Shown in pieces: positions 24,418 through 33,769 of a stretch of 64,000 nucleotides of DNA (the stretch's first letter is position 1; each line of letters starts with the position of its first letter). A program made the translations under genes and the position numbers. The stretch comes from Meridianimarinicoccus marinus (GTDB lineage Bacteria; Pseudomonadota; Alphaproteobacteria; Rhodobacterales; Rhodobacteraceae), in assembly GCF_040689105.1 (NCBI RefSeq), contig NZ_JBFBVU010000006.1:1-64000 (forward strand). The letters are read 5' to 3'. A model generated the notes under the pieces. The model worked only from the letters and a program-made list of their open reading frames with translations. It was not told the DNA's origin and ran no database searches.

Positions 24418-24780
24418 ATGCCCCGCAGCCTGACCCCAGCCCCGTCCGACATCCAGTGGCCCCGCCCGCCGCTGGCCCTGCCTGCCGCCTGGCTGGACCG
24501 ACCGCCCAACGGCGCGCGGGTGACCGTGGCCGGGCTGGTGCTGGTGCGGCAGCGGCCCGGCACCGCGAAGGGGGTGATCTTCCTGACGCTCGAGGATGAG
24601 ACCGGCGTGGTCAACGTGGTGGTCTGGAAATCGCTGTTCGACGTGCATCGCCGCGCGGTGATCGCCGGACGGTTGCTGCGTGTGACCGGGCGCATCCAGC
24701 GCGAGAATTCGGTCACCCACGTGGTCGCCGAACAGGTCGAGGATATCTCGGCCCTGCTGGACACGCTTGTGACACCGTAA
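24418..24780 (+). CDS. Orphan OB-fold protein equal to the C-terminal end of error-prone polymerase DnaE2
   Basis: The 120-residue product matches the very C-terminal OB-fold region of DnaE2 (the ImuC polymerase of the SOS mutasome): RVTVAGLVLVRQRPGTAKGV, FLTLEDETGVVNVVVW and VTGRIQRENSVTHVVAEQVED are the usual blocks. The polymerase domains are missing and flanking DNA codes for unrelated proteins. A LexA box ends two bases before the ATG, no ribosome site is present, and the promoter predicts a leaderless message, which supports this start over an in-frame ATG at 24385. It may be a relic of an imuA-imuB-dnaE2 cassette or a small SOS protein that binds single-stranded DNA. Confidence 0.8.
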   Translation: MPRSLTPAPSDIQWPRPPLALPAAWLDRPPNGARVTVAGLVLVRQRPGTAKGVIFLTLEDETGVVNVVVWKSLFDVHRRAVIAGRLLRVTGRIQRENSVTHVVAEQVEDISALLDTLVTP

Positions 24781-24804
24781 GCCGCGCCCCGGCGAAAGGG
24801 GTCG

Positions 24805-25503
24805 TCAGGCGATCGAGATCAGATGCTTGCGTCCTGCCGCGGCGCGCACACGTTTCTCGATCATCAGGGTCCAGACCGCGACGATGATCCAGCTGCCATG
24901 GAAGGCCACCCCCAGCAGGAAAACCCAGCCGCCGTGCACCGGACCGATGGCGGCGCGCTGGATGAACTCGGCGAAATCGGCGGCGGGAACCGGATGGATC
25001 AGCAGCTTGCCGAAATAGGCCGTCGCCTGAACCGACAGGATATAGGCATAGTTGCGCCGCAGCCGCCGTCCCGCCGCCCGCAGGAACGAGATATGGAACG
25101 TCGGATAGATGTAGTCCGAGGCCAGCAGGGTGTTCCACTTGCCATCCATGTGCACGCCCTCGCCGCGCAGCATCGGGCCGTACATGTCGGTTTCCATCAG
25201 CCGGCAGCGCGCCCGCCAGACGTTGAAATAGCGATAGCGGCGCGCTTCGAACATCAGGAACACGCCCACCAGCAGGCCCACCAGCAACAGCGGCAGCGGC
25301 GTCGCCTCGGGTCCGGCAAAGGTCAGCGACAGCGCCAGACCCGTGGTCACCACAGACCAGTTGGTGGTCTGGTCCAGCCGGGTGCGCCAGATCGTGCTGC
25401 GATAGACCTCGCCACGGTAGAGATGCGCCAGCGCCCCCAACTCGGCGGCCGAGAAGTCTTCGGCTTTTTCCAGTGTCTGGGGTTTGAAATTCGGATGTGT
25501 CAT
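24805..25503 (-). CDS. DUF2270 membrane protein
   Basis: A 232-residue protein with about three to four membrane spans (residues about 49-66, 68-85, 192-215) and the conserved EARRYRYFNVWRARCRLMETD motif typical of DUF2270. The N-terminal LGALAHLYRGEVYRSTIWRTRLDQTTNW segment is also family-like. Function is unknown. It is convergent with the SOS-linked gene (24 bp between stops) and upstream of it on this strand lies the terminator of degP. Confidence 0.85.
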   Translation of the reverse strand: MTHPNFKPQTLEKAEDFSAAELGALAHLYRGEVYRSTIWRTRLDQTTNWSVVTTGLALSLTFAGPEATPLPLLLVGLLVGVFLMFEARRYRYFNVWRARCRLMETDMYGPMLRGEGVHMDGKWNTLLASDYIYPTFHISFLRAAGRRLRRNYAYILSVQATAYFGKLLIHPVPAADFAEFIQRAAIGPVHGGWVFLLGVAFHGSWIIVAVWTLMIEKRVRAAAGRKHLISIA

Positions 25504-25636
25504 CGGGCTTTCCGTCTGGTGCCCTCCGACTATTGCACCCCATCCGCGACCCGCCTAGGGCAAGTTCGCAAACTGCCCGGATTTTTAGCAGTTGCCGGAA
25601 TGCGGTCCGCTGTGCCGATGGCGGCCTGGCGCCACG

Positions 25637-25660
25637 AAAAAGGGCGCCCGAAGGCGCCCC
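25637..25660 (-). terminator. Rho-independent terminator after degP
   Basis: On the minus strand GGGCGCC-TTCG-GGCGCCC is followed directly by TTTTT. The perfect seven-pair stem with a stable tetraloop and U-run lies 24 bases after the degP stop, ending the long minus-strand gene series. Confidence 0.92.
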
Positions 25661-25683
25661 ATCCATCATTCAAATAACCGGTG

Positions 25684-27138
25684 TCATTCCACCGACAGCG
25701 CCACGAAGCGCGGATCCCCGCCCCGGCGCACCAGCAGCAGCAGCGATTTGCGGCCAGCGTCACGGGCATCGGCGATGCGGTCCTGAAGTTCGGTCACCGA
25801 GCCGACTTTCTCCTGCCCGGCCTCGGCGATCACGTCGCCGCTGCGCAGACCCTTCTCGAAGGCGTCGCTGTCTTCGTCCACTTCGGTGACCACCAGACCG
25901 GTGCTGTCTTCTTCCAGACCCAGCTGGCTGCGCAACTCGTCGTTCAGAACGGTCACATCCATGCCCAGAACCGTGTCTTCGATCGGCTCGTTGGCAATGG
26001 CGGCGGCGGGCACGGTCTCGGCGGTTTCGCGGCGGCCAAGGGTTACCATCAGCGTTTCGGTCTTGCCATCGCGGAACACGGTGACGCGTACGGCCTTGCC
26101 GACCGAGGTGTTGCCGACCTTGCGCACCAGTTCACGGGTGTCGCTGACATCGGCGCCGTCGAAGCTGAGGATCACGTCCCCCGACTTCATGCCGGCATCC
26201 AGCGCCGGACCTTCCGGCACATCGGTGACCAGCGCACCGGCGGCGGCCTCAAGACCCAACGCATCGGCCAGTTCCTCGGTCACATTCTGGATGCGCACGC
26301 CCAGCCAGCCGCGACGGGTCTCGCCGAACTGCTTGAGCTGATCGACAACGTTCTTGACCACCGAAGAGGACATGGCGAAGCCGATCCCGATGGAGCCGCC
26401 GTTGGGCGACAGGATCGCCGTGTTCACGCCGATGACCTGACCGTCCATGTTGAACAGCGGCCCGCCCGAGTTGCCCCGGTTGATCGCCGCGTCGGTCTGG
26501 ATGTAATCGTCATAGCTGCCCGACAGTGCCCGGCCACGCGCCGAGACGATGCCCGCCGATACCGAGAACCCCTGCCCCAGCGGGTTGCCCATGGCCATGA
26601 CCCAGTCGCCCACGCGGGCGGCTTCGCTGTCGCCGAAGGTGACGAAGGGCAGCGGCGTGTCGCTTTCGACCTTGAGCAACGCAATGTCCGTCTTCGGATC
26701 GGTGCCGATGACCTCGGCCGGAAGTTCGGCGCCGCCGAAGAATTCGATCATGATCTCGTCGGCGGATTCGATCACGTGGTTGTTGGTGACGATATAGCCG
26801 TCTTCCGAGACCACGAAGCCCGATCCCAGCGCCGAACCACGCCGCTGGCGCTGCTGGTCGCCCTGGCCGTTGCGATCCATGAAGTCACGGAAGAAATCCT
26901 CGAACGGAGAGCCTTCGGGGATGATCGGCATGTTCTCGCCGCTGGCGGCGGCGACGGTTGTGCGCGTGGTGATGTTGACTACGGCGTCGCTGACCTGTTC
27001 GGCCAGATCGGCGAAGCTGTCGGGCGCGCCCCGGGCTTCGACGGGCTGGCCCTGTCCAAGAGCGACCGCAAAGCCAAGCCCAAGCGCCACGATGGCCGCC
27101 CGCACCTGAGAGGGTTGGGAAATGTCGCTGAAGCGCAC
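25684..27138 (-). CDS. degP: Periplasmic DegP/HtrA-type serine protease
   Basis: The 484-residue protein carries a signal-type hydrophobic N-terminus (AAIVALGLGFAVALG), a trypsin-like domain with the triad His121 (NNHVIES), Asp151 (TDIALLK) and Ser224 (GNSGGPL), then two PDZ domains (about residues 270-365 and 385-480). It degrades or refolds damaged envelope proteins. I chose GTG at 27138 because AAGGAG lies six bases before it; an in-frame ATG at 27156 has that ribosome site inside the coding region. It follows hflK-hflC and the barrel gene, grouping envelope quality control functions. Confidence 0.94.
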   Translation of the reverse strand: MRFSDISQPSQVRAAIVALGLGFAVALGQGQPVEARGAPDSFADLAEQVSDAVVNITTRTTVAAASGENMPIIPEGSPFEDFFRDFMDRNGQGDQQRQRRGSALGSGFVVSEDGYIVTNNHVIESADEIMIEFFGGAELPAEVIGTDPKTDIALLKVESDTPLPFVTFGDSEAARVGDWVMAMGNPLGQGFSVSAGIVSARGRALSGSYDDYIQTDAAINRGNSGGPLFNMDGQVIGVNTAILSPNGGSIGIGFAMSSSVVKNVVDQLKQFGETRRGWLGVRIQNVTEELADALGLEAAAGALVTDVPEGPALDAGMKSGDVILSFDGADVSDTRELVRKVGNTSVGKAVRVTVFRDGKTETLMVTLGRRETAETVPAAAIANEPIEDTVLGMDVTVLNDELRSQLGLEEDSTGLVVTEVDEDSDAFEKGLRSGDVIAEAGQEKVGSVTELQDRIADARDAGRKSLLLLVRRGGDPRFVALSVE

Positions 27139-27283
27139 TGTGATCTCCTTTTTCATTGGTTCAAGCAGGCCGCTCGGAAATATGCGGTCTGTTTGATAGG
27201 CAATATGGGGGTTTGGCGACGGAAAAGCCAACTCCCCCGCTGCTACACGTGCCGTCACACCTGCGTGAAAGAGATGAACCGCT

Positions 27284-28168
27284 TCAGAAGGTGATGTTCA
27301 GGATCGCCCCGAAGATCGGCGCGTTGTCATAGTCGCGCTGCACCTGCTTGCGGCCCTCCTTGTCACTGAGGGTGAAACGGCCATTGGTCTGCACCCCGGC
27401 AAAACCGGCAAGGCGGACCCGATCGTTGGGTTCCCAGCCGACACTGGCCACCAGCGGGAAGCTCTGGTCGCGGGCAATGCCGTCCGGCACGGCGGCATCG
27501 TCGTCCAGCCGGAATTCCACGTTTTCGACCCGGCCCGCGATGCCGACGCTCCACGCGTCGTTCAAGGCGTAGGTCAGCACCAGACCCGGCCCCTGCGTGG
27601 CGCCCAGTCCTTCCCCGGTGGCCAGTTGCAGACGCTCGGTGATGTCCCATTCCACCAGCAGGAAGGGGAACACCTGCACATCGTCGTCCAGCTTGGTGAA
27701 GATACCCAGCGCCGGGCCGATCACCAGATTGGGCGAGACCCGCCACGCCGCCCCGGCAAACATCCCCCAGGTCATCGCCTTGTCCATGTCGCCGTCGATC
27801 TCGCCGTTCCAGCGCACGGTCGGGGCGATGAAGCCGAAGCCGGTATCACCAAGGCGGAAGTCATAGGACAGCGAGATGCTGTCGCTGCGATAATCGAAAC
27901 TCTTGCCGATGGCGGGAACGTCGCTGAATTCATAGCGGCCCCGGCCGATCTCGACCCCGACGCCGATGCCGGTGCGGCGGGTCAACAGGAAGGACGCGCC
28001 GAAGTTCACCACCCCGGCACTGGCGCTGACCGAGCCGCCGCCGTCAATGTCGGCCTTGGATTGATACAGCGCGCCCGTGGCAATCTCGTAAGTGGCCAGA
28101 TCGGGACGCTCCTGCGCCAGGGCTGGCAGGGAAAGCAGGGCAAAGCAAAAGACCAGAGCGGAACGCAT
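27284..28168 (-). CDS. Outer-membrane beta-barrel protein, unknown family
   Basis: A 294-residue protein with a signal peptide ending ALA (residues about 1-18) and a body of alternating hydrophobic strands, for example FGFIAPTVRWNGE, LVLTYALNDAWSVGIAGRVEN and RVRLAGFAGVQTNGRFTL. It ends ILNITF with C-terminal Phe, the usual signal for outer-membrane barrel insertion. About twelve strands seem possible. Specific function is not recognised. Start ATG at 28168 follows GGAG; a TTG four codons upstream is less likely. It lies between the DUF2065 gene and degP on the same strand. Confidence 0.75.
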   Translation of the reverse strand: MRSALVFCFALLSLPALAQERPDLATYEIATGALYQSKADIDGGGSVSASAGVVNFGASFLLTRRTGIGVGVEIGRGRYEFSDVPAIGKSFDYRSDSISLSYDFRLGDTGFGFIAPTVRWNGEIDGDMDKAMTWGMFAGAAWRVSPNLVIGPALGIFTKLDDDVQVFPFLLVEWDITERLQLATGEGLGATQGPGLVLTYALNDAWSVGIAGRVENVEFRLDDDAAVPDGIARDQSFPLVASVGWEPNDRVRLAGFAGVQTNGRFTLSDKEGRKQVQRDYDNAPIFGAILNITF

Positions 28169-28249
28169 CGCGAACTCCAAACAAGGCAGGGTATTCCGAT
28201 TACGCAGGCCAACCCGGTTCGGATCAACACAAACCGCGCATCCAGCGGT

Positions 28250-28440
28250 TTATCCGCCGCCGGTGCCGCCGGTCAGCCACAACAGCAGCACCCCGAACGC
28301 CAACGCGCCAAGCCCGAGGGCCCGGCGCGTGTCGATGGAAAGCGAGGCCAGATAGGCGGCCAGATCTTCAAGTCGTTTCGGGGCCAGTGCCAGCACCAGC
28401 CCCTCGGCCACCAGGACAAACCCGATGGCCGTCAGCACGA

Positions 28441-28444
<4 letters not shown>
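28250..28444 (-). CDS. DUF2065 (YjeT-like) small membrane protein
   Basis: A 64-residue protein with two membrane helices (residues about 3-21 and 41-58) and the connecting KRLEDLAAYLASLS segment of the DUF2065 family. In Escherichia coli the homologue yjeT follows hflC, as here; its start overlaps the hflC stop by four bases (ATGA). Function unknown; likely an accessory of the HflKC complex by position. Confidence 0.85.
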
Positions 28445-29322
<878 letters not shown>

Positions 29323-29333
29323 GCTCATTCTCC

Positions 29334-30482
29334 TCATTGCCCGGCGCTGTTGCGACGCAGCTCATTCAGCGGCAGGTAGGGCACGACGCCCTGTCCCGTG
29401 CCCGAGCCATTGTCGTTCAGGATGACCTTGTCGACGTCGCCCAGAACCTTTTCCATGGTTTCCAGGTACAGACGCTTGCGGGTCACTTCCGGTGCGTTTT
29501 GGTATTCCTGCAGAACAGCGAGGAAGCGGCTGGCCTCACCCTGGGCTTCGTTGACGACCTGGGCGCGATAGCCCTCGGCTTCTTCCAGAAGCTGCGCGGC
29601 TTCACCGCGTGCCCCGGCCAGAACCCGGTTGGCATAGGCGTCGGCCTGACGTTGCAGACGGTCCCGCTCCTGCTCGGCGGCCTGCACCTCGCGGAAGGCA
29701 TCGATCACCTCGATCGGCGGGTCCGCCTTGGCAAGGTTGACGCGGACGATGTTGATGCCGCTGTCATAGCTTTCCAGCGTCGACTGGATCAGTTCCTGCG
29801 CGCTGGCCTCGATCATGCCGCGGTCGCGGTTCAGGATTGGCGCCAGTTCGGACCGCGCGATGATCTCGCGCATGGCCGATTCCGACACCGAGCGCACGGT
29901 CTGGACCGGGTCGCGCAGGTTGAACAGGAATTTCGCCGGGTCGTTGATGTTCCAGACCACCTGGAAGTCGATGTCGACGATGTTCTCGTCGGTGGTCAGC
30001 ATCAGCCCGCCATCGTCTCCGGCGTTGCGGCCGTCTCCAATGTCCTCGGATTGTTCGCGCGTCACCGGCAGAACCTCGTAGGTCACGAAGGGCCAGGGCG
30101 CGAAGTTCAGACCCGGGTCGCCGGTCTGGCTGTACTTGCCAAGGAACAGTTCCACCGATTGTTCTTCCGGCTTCACGGTATAAAGCGAGGCGAACACCCA
30201 AAGGCCCACCAGCACGATGGCGCCCAGTCCAAGCGCCCCCTTGGACATCTTCGGACCGCCGCCGAAGCCGCCGCCCTTGCCTCCGCGGCCGCCCATCAAA
30301 ACCTTGAGCTGTTCCTGCCCCTTGCGGACAATCTCGTCGATCTCGGGGATCTGGGGCTGATCGCCCGAGCCGGGACGGCGCCCGCCGCCGCGATTGTCGC
30401 CGCCGCCGCCATCGCCGCCGCTGCCACTACCTGAATTACGGCCTCCGCCGCTTCCCCAGGGACCTCCGCTGTTTCCTGCCAT
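29334..30482 (-). CDS. hflK: HflK, subunit of the HflKC membrane protease regulator
   Basis: The 382-residue protein starts with a Gly/Ser/Asn-rich cytosolic segment (residues 1 to about 75), a membrane helix (about 82-100, LGLGAIVLVGLWVFASLY), then the SPFH domain with YTVKPEEQSVELFLGKY, and a long coiled helix with EAAQLLEEAEGYRAQVVNEAQGEA. This is the usual HflK layout. Its stop is inside the first codons of hflC, so both are coupled. A 14-bp palindrome lies upstream at 30507-30520. Confidence 0.95.
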   Translation of the reverse strand: MAGNSGGPWGSGGGRNSGSGSGGDGGGGDNRGGGRRPGSGDQPQIPEIDEIVRKGQEQLKVLMGGRGGKGGGFGGGPKMSKGALGLGAIVLVGLWVFASLYTVKPEEQSVELFLGKYSQTGDPGLNFAPWPFVTYEVLPVTREQSEDIGDGRNAGDDGGLMLTTDENIVDIDFQVVWNINDPAKFLFNLRDPVQTVRSVSESAMREIIARSELAPILNRDRGMIEASAQELIQSTLESYDSGINIVRVNLAKADPPIEVIDAFREVQAAEQERDRLQRQADAYANRVLAGARGEAAQLLEEAEGYRAQVVNEAQGEASRFLAVLQEYQNAPEVTRKRLYLETMEKVLGDVDKVILNDNGSGTGQGVVPYLPLNELRRNSAGQ

Positions 30483-30506
30483 GTGAAGCCTTCTTCCTGT
30501 TTCGTC

Positions 30507-30520
30507 TCAAGACGTCTTGA
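30507..30520. promoter_or_regulatory. Perfect 14-bp palindrome upstream of hflK
   Basis: TCAAGACGTCTTGA is a perfect palindrome located 24 bases upstream of the hflK ATG in the gor-hflK gap. It could be an operator or a chance feature; no regulator is recognised. Confidence 0.4.
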
Positions 30521-30548
30521 ATTCTAGATGAGCGCACGAGCGTGAATA

Positions 30549-31907
30549 TCAAGCCGTGCGCATCGGGTCCTTCATGGTGACCAGTTCCTCGGCCATGGTC
30601 GGATGCACCGCCACGGTGGCGTCGAACTGTTCCTTGGTGGCCCCCATTTTCACCGCAATGGCGGCCAGTTGGATCATCTCGCCGGCCTGCGGCGCCACGA
30701 TGTGGCAACCCAGCACGCGGCGCGTTTCCTGGCTGACGATCAACTTCATCAGCACCCGGTCGTCACGGCCCGCAAAGGCCGACTGCATCGCCTTGAACGA
30801 GGTGCAGTAGACCTCGATCGGCTCCTGCTCGCGCGCGGCTTCCTCGGTCAGGCCCACTGTGCCCAGTTCGGGCTGGGTGAACACGGCAGAGGCCACAAGT
30901 TCGTGATCCGGTGCCGTGGGGTTGCCGTTGAACACGGTTTCCACGAAGGCCATCCCTTCGCGGATCGCCACCGGGGTCAGGTTGATCCGGTTGGTCACAT
31001 CCCCAATAGCATAGATCGACGGCACCGCGGTCTGCGAATACTTGTCCACGACCACTTCGCCGCGGCGGCCGAACTCGACGCCCAGATCCTCCAGCCCCAG
31101 ACCTTCGGAATTGGGCACCCGCCCGGTGGCATACATCACCTTGTCATAGGTGCGGTGCGAGCCGTCGGTGGCCTTGACCCAGATGCCCTCGGCGCCGCGA
31201 TCCTCCATCTCGACCACATTGGTGCCGGTGTGCAGCTTGACGCCGCCTTCGATCATCTTGTCGGCCACCAGACCCCGCGCTTCGTCATCGAAGCCGCGCA
31301 GGATCTGTGCGCCGCGATAAAACTGTGTAACTTCGACACCCAAACCATTGAAGATACACGAAAACTCACATGCAATGAAGCCGCCGCCGACGATCAGGAT
31401 CGACTTCGGCAACTGCTCCAGATGGAAAATGTCGTTCGAGGTGATGACATGCTCTGCGCCGTCCATCTCGGGCACGAAGGGGCGCCCGCCGGTGGCGACC
31501 AGGATGTGCTTGGCGGTGTAGCTGGTGCCATCGGCCAGTTCCACTGTGTGCGGATCGCGGATCACGGCGCGCTGGTTATACCAGTCCACGTCGTTGCGGG
31601 TCAGGATGCCCTGATAGACGCCTTCCAGCCGATCCAGTTCTGCTTCAAGCTTGCCGCGAAATCCCGGCCAGTCCAATTCGCCGTTCGAGACGTCCCAGCC
31701 GTACCCGCGCGCATCGTCAAAGATCGCCCGGTAAGAGGATGCAAACACCATCAGTTTTTTCGGCACGCAACCCCGGATCACGCAGGTGCCGCCCATGCGG
31801 CTTTCCTCGGCCAGGCCAACCCTGGCCCCGCCCTGCGCTGCCACGCGGGCCGCGCGCACGCCGCCCGACCCGCCGCCGATCACAAAGAGGTCGAAATCAA
31901 AACTCAT
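30549..31907 (-). CDS. gor: Glutathione-disulfide reductase
   Basis: A 452-residue class I flavoprotein disulfide reductase reducing GSSG with NADPH. FAD site VIGGGSGGVRAARVAA, redox disulfide in GTCVIRGCVPKKL, NAD(P)-binding ILIVGGGFIACEFS and the dimer-interface catalytic VHPTMAEE are all visible. The GTCVIRGC form is that of the plant/alphaproteobacterial GR type. It starts 24 bp after rpiA and ends 66 bp before hflK, on the same strand. Confidence 0.95.
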   Translation of the reverse strand: MSFDFDLFVIGGGSGGVRAARVAAQGGARVGLAEESRMGGTCVIRGCVPKKLMVFASSYRAIFDDARGYGWDVSNGELDWPGFRGKLEAELDRLEGVYQGILTRNDVDWYNQRAVIRDPHTVELADGTSYTAKHILVATGGRPFVPEMDGAEHVITSNDIFHLEQLPKSILIVGGGFIACEFSCIFNGLGVEVTQFYRGAQILRGFDDEARGLVADKMIEGGVKLHTGTNVVEMEDRGAEGIWVKATDGSHRTYDKVMYATGRVPNSEGLGLEDLGVEFGRRGEVVVDKYSQTAVPSIYAIGDVTNRINLTPVAIREGMAFVETVFNGNPTAPDHELVASAVFTQPELGTVGLTEEAAREQEPIEVYCTSFKAMQSAFAGRDDRVLMKLIVSQETRRVLGCHIVAPQAGEMIQLAAIAVKMGATKEQFDATVAVHPTMAEELVTMKDPMRTA

Positions 31908-31931
31908 ACCGCGTCTCCTGAAACTGCGTCG

Positions 31932-32711
31932 TCATGCTACCGGAAGGGCCGCCGCCTCGGCCGGGTCCACCCGGGCAAAGACCGGCGCCGATCCATCCGC
32001 ACGACGGGTTTCCACGCGCCCATCGGGATGGCCAATCACAACCGCGTCACACAGGCCCAGGAACAGGCCGGTTTCCACCACGCCGGGGACCTGCAGCAGC
32101 GCCGCCGCCAGATCCGCCGGGGCGTCGATGCGTTCCAGAGCCAGATCGACGATGTGATTGCCCTCGTCGGTGACGAAAGGTGCGTCCCCCTGCATCCGCA
32201 GACGGCTGCCGCGCGCCCCCACCGCAGCGGTTTCCAGCACCTTGCCGATCAGCTTGCTGGTAACGCCCATGCCGAAGGGCGTGATCTCGACCGGCAGGGG
32301 AAAGGCGCCCAGTTGCGCCACGTCCTTGCTGGGATCGGTGATGACCACCATCCGGTCCGAGGCCGCCGCGACGATCTTTTCCTGTAGATGCGCGCCGCCG
32401 CCGCCCTTGATCAGGTTCAGCGCCGGGTCGAATTCATCGGCCCCGTCGATGGTCAGATCCAGCCATCCGGCCTCATCCAGCGTGACCACGGTCAGACCCA
32501 ACGCCCGCGCCAGATCGCCGGTCCGGGTCGAGGTCGGCACGCAGGTCAGCGTCAGACCTTCGCGTGCCACCCGCGCCGCCAGCGCCCGCACCATCCAATT
32601 CGCGGTCGAGCCGGTGCCCAACCCCAGTTTCATCCCGTCTTCGACAAGATCCACTGCGCCGCGCGCGGCGGCGAATTTTCCGGCATCGGCCTGGGAAAGA
32701 GGTTCGGACAT
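31932..32711 (-). CDS. rpiA: Ribose-5-phosphate isomerase A
   Basis: The 259-residue enzyme interconverts ribose 5-phosphate and ribulose 5-phosphate in the pentose phosphate pathway. Motifs: GLGTGSTANWMV (phosphate loop), TIDGADEFDP (catalytic Asp/Asp), LIKGGGGAHLQEKIVA and the C-terminal GVVETGLFLGLCDAVVIG. Start ATG at 32711 has AGGGAG before it; an upstream in-frame extension to 32822 overlaps the thiN end and is rejected. It lies in the thiN-rpiA-gor series. Confidence 0.95.
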   Translation of the reverse strand: MSEPLSQADAGKFAAARGAVDLVEDGMKLGLGTGSTANWMVRALAARVAREGLTLTCVPTSTRTGDLARALGLTVVTLDEAGWLDLTIDGADEFDPALNLIKGGGGAHLQEKIVAAASDRMVVITDPSKDVAQLGAFPLPVEITPFGMGVTSKLIGKVLETAAVGARGSRLRMQGDAPFVTDEGNHIVDLALERIDAPADLAAALLQVPGVVETGLFLGLCDAVVIGHPDGRVETRRADGSAPVFARVDPAEAAALPVA

Positions 32712-32784
32712 CGGTGACTCCCTGCAACTTGCCATATCTATACGCAGCCTTTGACCCGGCTGCGAGGGCAATAGGGTAAAAAGC

Positions 32785-33471
32785 CTAGCCTTCGGTCCAC
32801 CGGGGCGCGGCATCCAGCGCATCCAGCAGCACAGTCAGCCGGCCGCGCGGCAGAAAGACCAGCATCCGTGGTGCCTCCATGGTCAGATGCATCGGCCCGG
32901 TGGCGCGGTTCGAGGTGCCGATCCGGCCATCCGTCGCAAAATCCTGCCCATCGATCGGCCACTCCAGCCCGGAGCCCTGGCCGGTGACCGCGCCCATGGG
33001 AAACAAGGACACGCGGCAGCCCGGTTCCAGCGGTAGCGCGATCTCGGGCGGCAGCAGGGTGATGGCCTCGGACTTGTTGATCAGCACGCAGCGCCGGGTC
33101 GGATGGCGGGCCAGCGTGTTGAAGACCGCCAGCGTGTGATCGATGCGCCGGGCGGTAAAGCCCACGCCCAGCACCAGTGGTGCTGCGATGCGGGTCAGGC
33201 ATTTCTCAAAATCGGTGCTGTCCTGATCGGGGATGTGATGCTGCACCTGCGGAGGCAGTGCCGCACGCCCCGCCGGGGTCAGCGAATCCATGTCGCCGAT
33301 CACCGCCGTCGGGGTCAGCCCCCGGCCCAGCACCGCATCGGCGCCGCCATCGGCGGCCACGAGCACCGGCCCCCGGGCAAGGCAGGTATGCAGATCCTTG
33401 TCCCGCAGCCCGCCGCCGCCCACCAGCGTGACCGGTGCCTGCGAGGTGACCAGAGGCGCAGGCGCTGTCAC
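32785..33471 (-). CDS. thiN: Thiamine diphosphokinase
   Basis: A 228-residue TPK that turns thiamine plus ATP into thiamine diphosphate, relevant for transketolase of the same pathway as rpiA. Seen: VAADGGADAVLGRGLTP, VIGDMDSLT, DSTDFEKCL and GFTARRIDHTLAVFNTL, the standard catalytic-domain blocks, then a C-terminal thiamine-binding beta domain. Its ATG overlaps the DUF2842 stop by four bases (ATGA), so the two are coupled. The tail ends about 73 bp before rpiA starts. Confidence 0.92.
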   Translation of the reverse strand: MTAPAPLVTSQAPVTLVGGGGLRDKDLHTCLARGPVLVAADGGADAVLGRGLTPTAVIGDMDSLTPAGRAALPPQVQHHIPDQDSTDFEKCLTRIAAPLVLGVGFTARRIDHTLAVFNTLARHPTRRCVLINKSEAITLLPPEIALPLEPGCRVSLFPMGAVTGQGSGLEWPIDGQDFATDGRIGTSNRATGPMHLTMEAPRMLVFLPRGRLTVLLDALDAAPRWTEG

Positions 33472-33710
33472 GGCGATTTGTCCCCCTCCCCGGCTTCGGC
33501 GTCAGGGTCGGGCTTGCCGATGCCCCGGAACACGAACCGGAACGGGATCGCCCAGAGCAGGCCCAGCAGAACATAGACCAGCAATTCGACCACGAAGGGC
33601 GGCCGGCCCAGCAGGTTCAGCACGGTGACCACCGCGACCACATAGGCCGGCATGCCCAGCAGCAGGATCACCAGCGACCAGCGGCGGCGGGCTTTGTACG
33701 ACAGGGCCAT
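33468..33710 (-). CDS. DUF2842 small membrane protein
   Basis: An 80-residue protein with two hydrophobic helices (residues about 13-33 and 38-60) and the ending LLWAIPFRFVFRGIGKPDP characteristic of DUF2842, a family confined to Alphaproteobacteria as far as I know. Function unknown. It is the first gene of the thiN-rpiA-gor run and follows purA after a 59-bp gap with a stem-loop. Confidence 0.85.
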   Translation of the reverse strand: MALSYKARRRWSLVILLLGMPAYVVAVVTVLNLLGRPPFVVELLVYVLLGLLWAIPFRFVFRGIGKPDPDAEAGEGDKSP

Positions 33711-33732
33711 GGGCTATTTCTCCGCATCCTTT

Positions 33733-33756
33733 GCCCCGGCATCTGTGCGCCGGGGC
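33733..33756. other. Stem-loop between purA and the DUF2842 gene
   Basis: GCCCCGGC and GCCGGGGC form a perfect eight-pair stem around an eight-base loop, 14 bases after the purA stop. No T-run follows on the minus strand, so termination by this stem alone is doubtful. Confidence 0.5.
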
Positions 33757-33769
33757 GGGGAAGTCAAGG

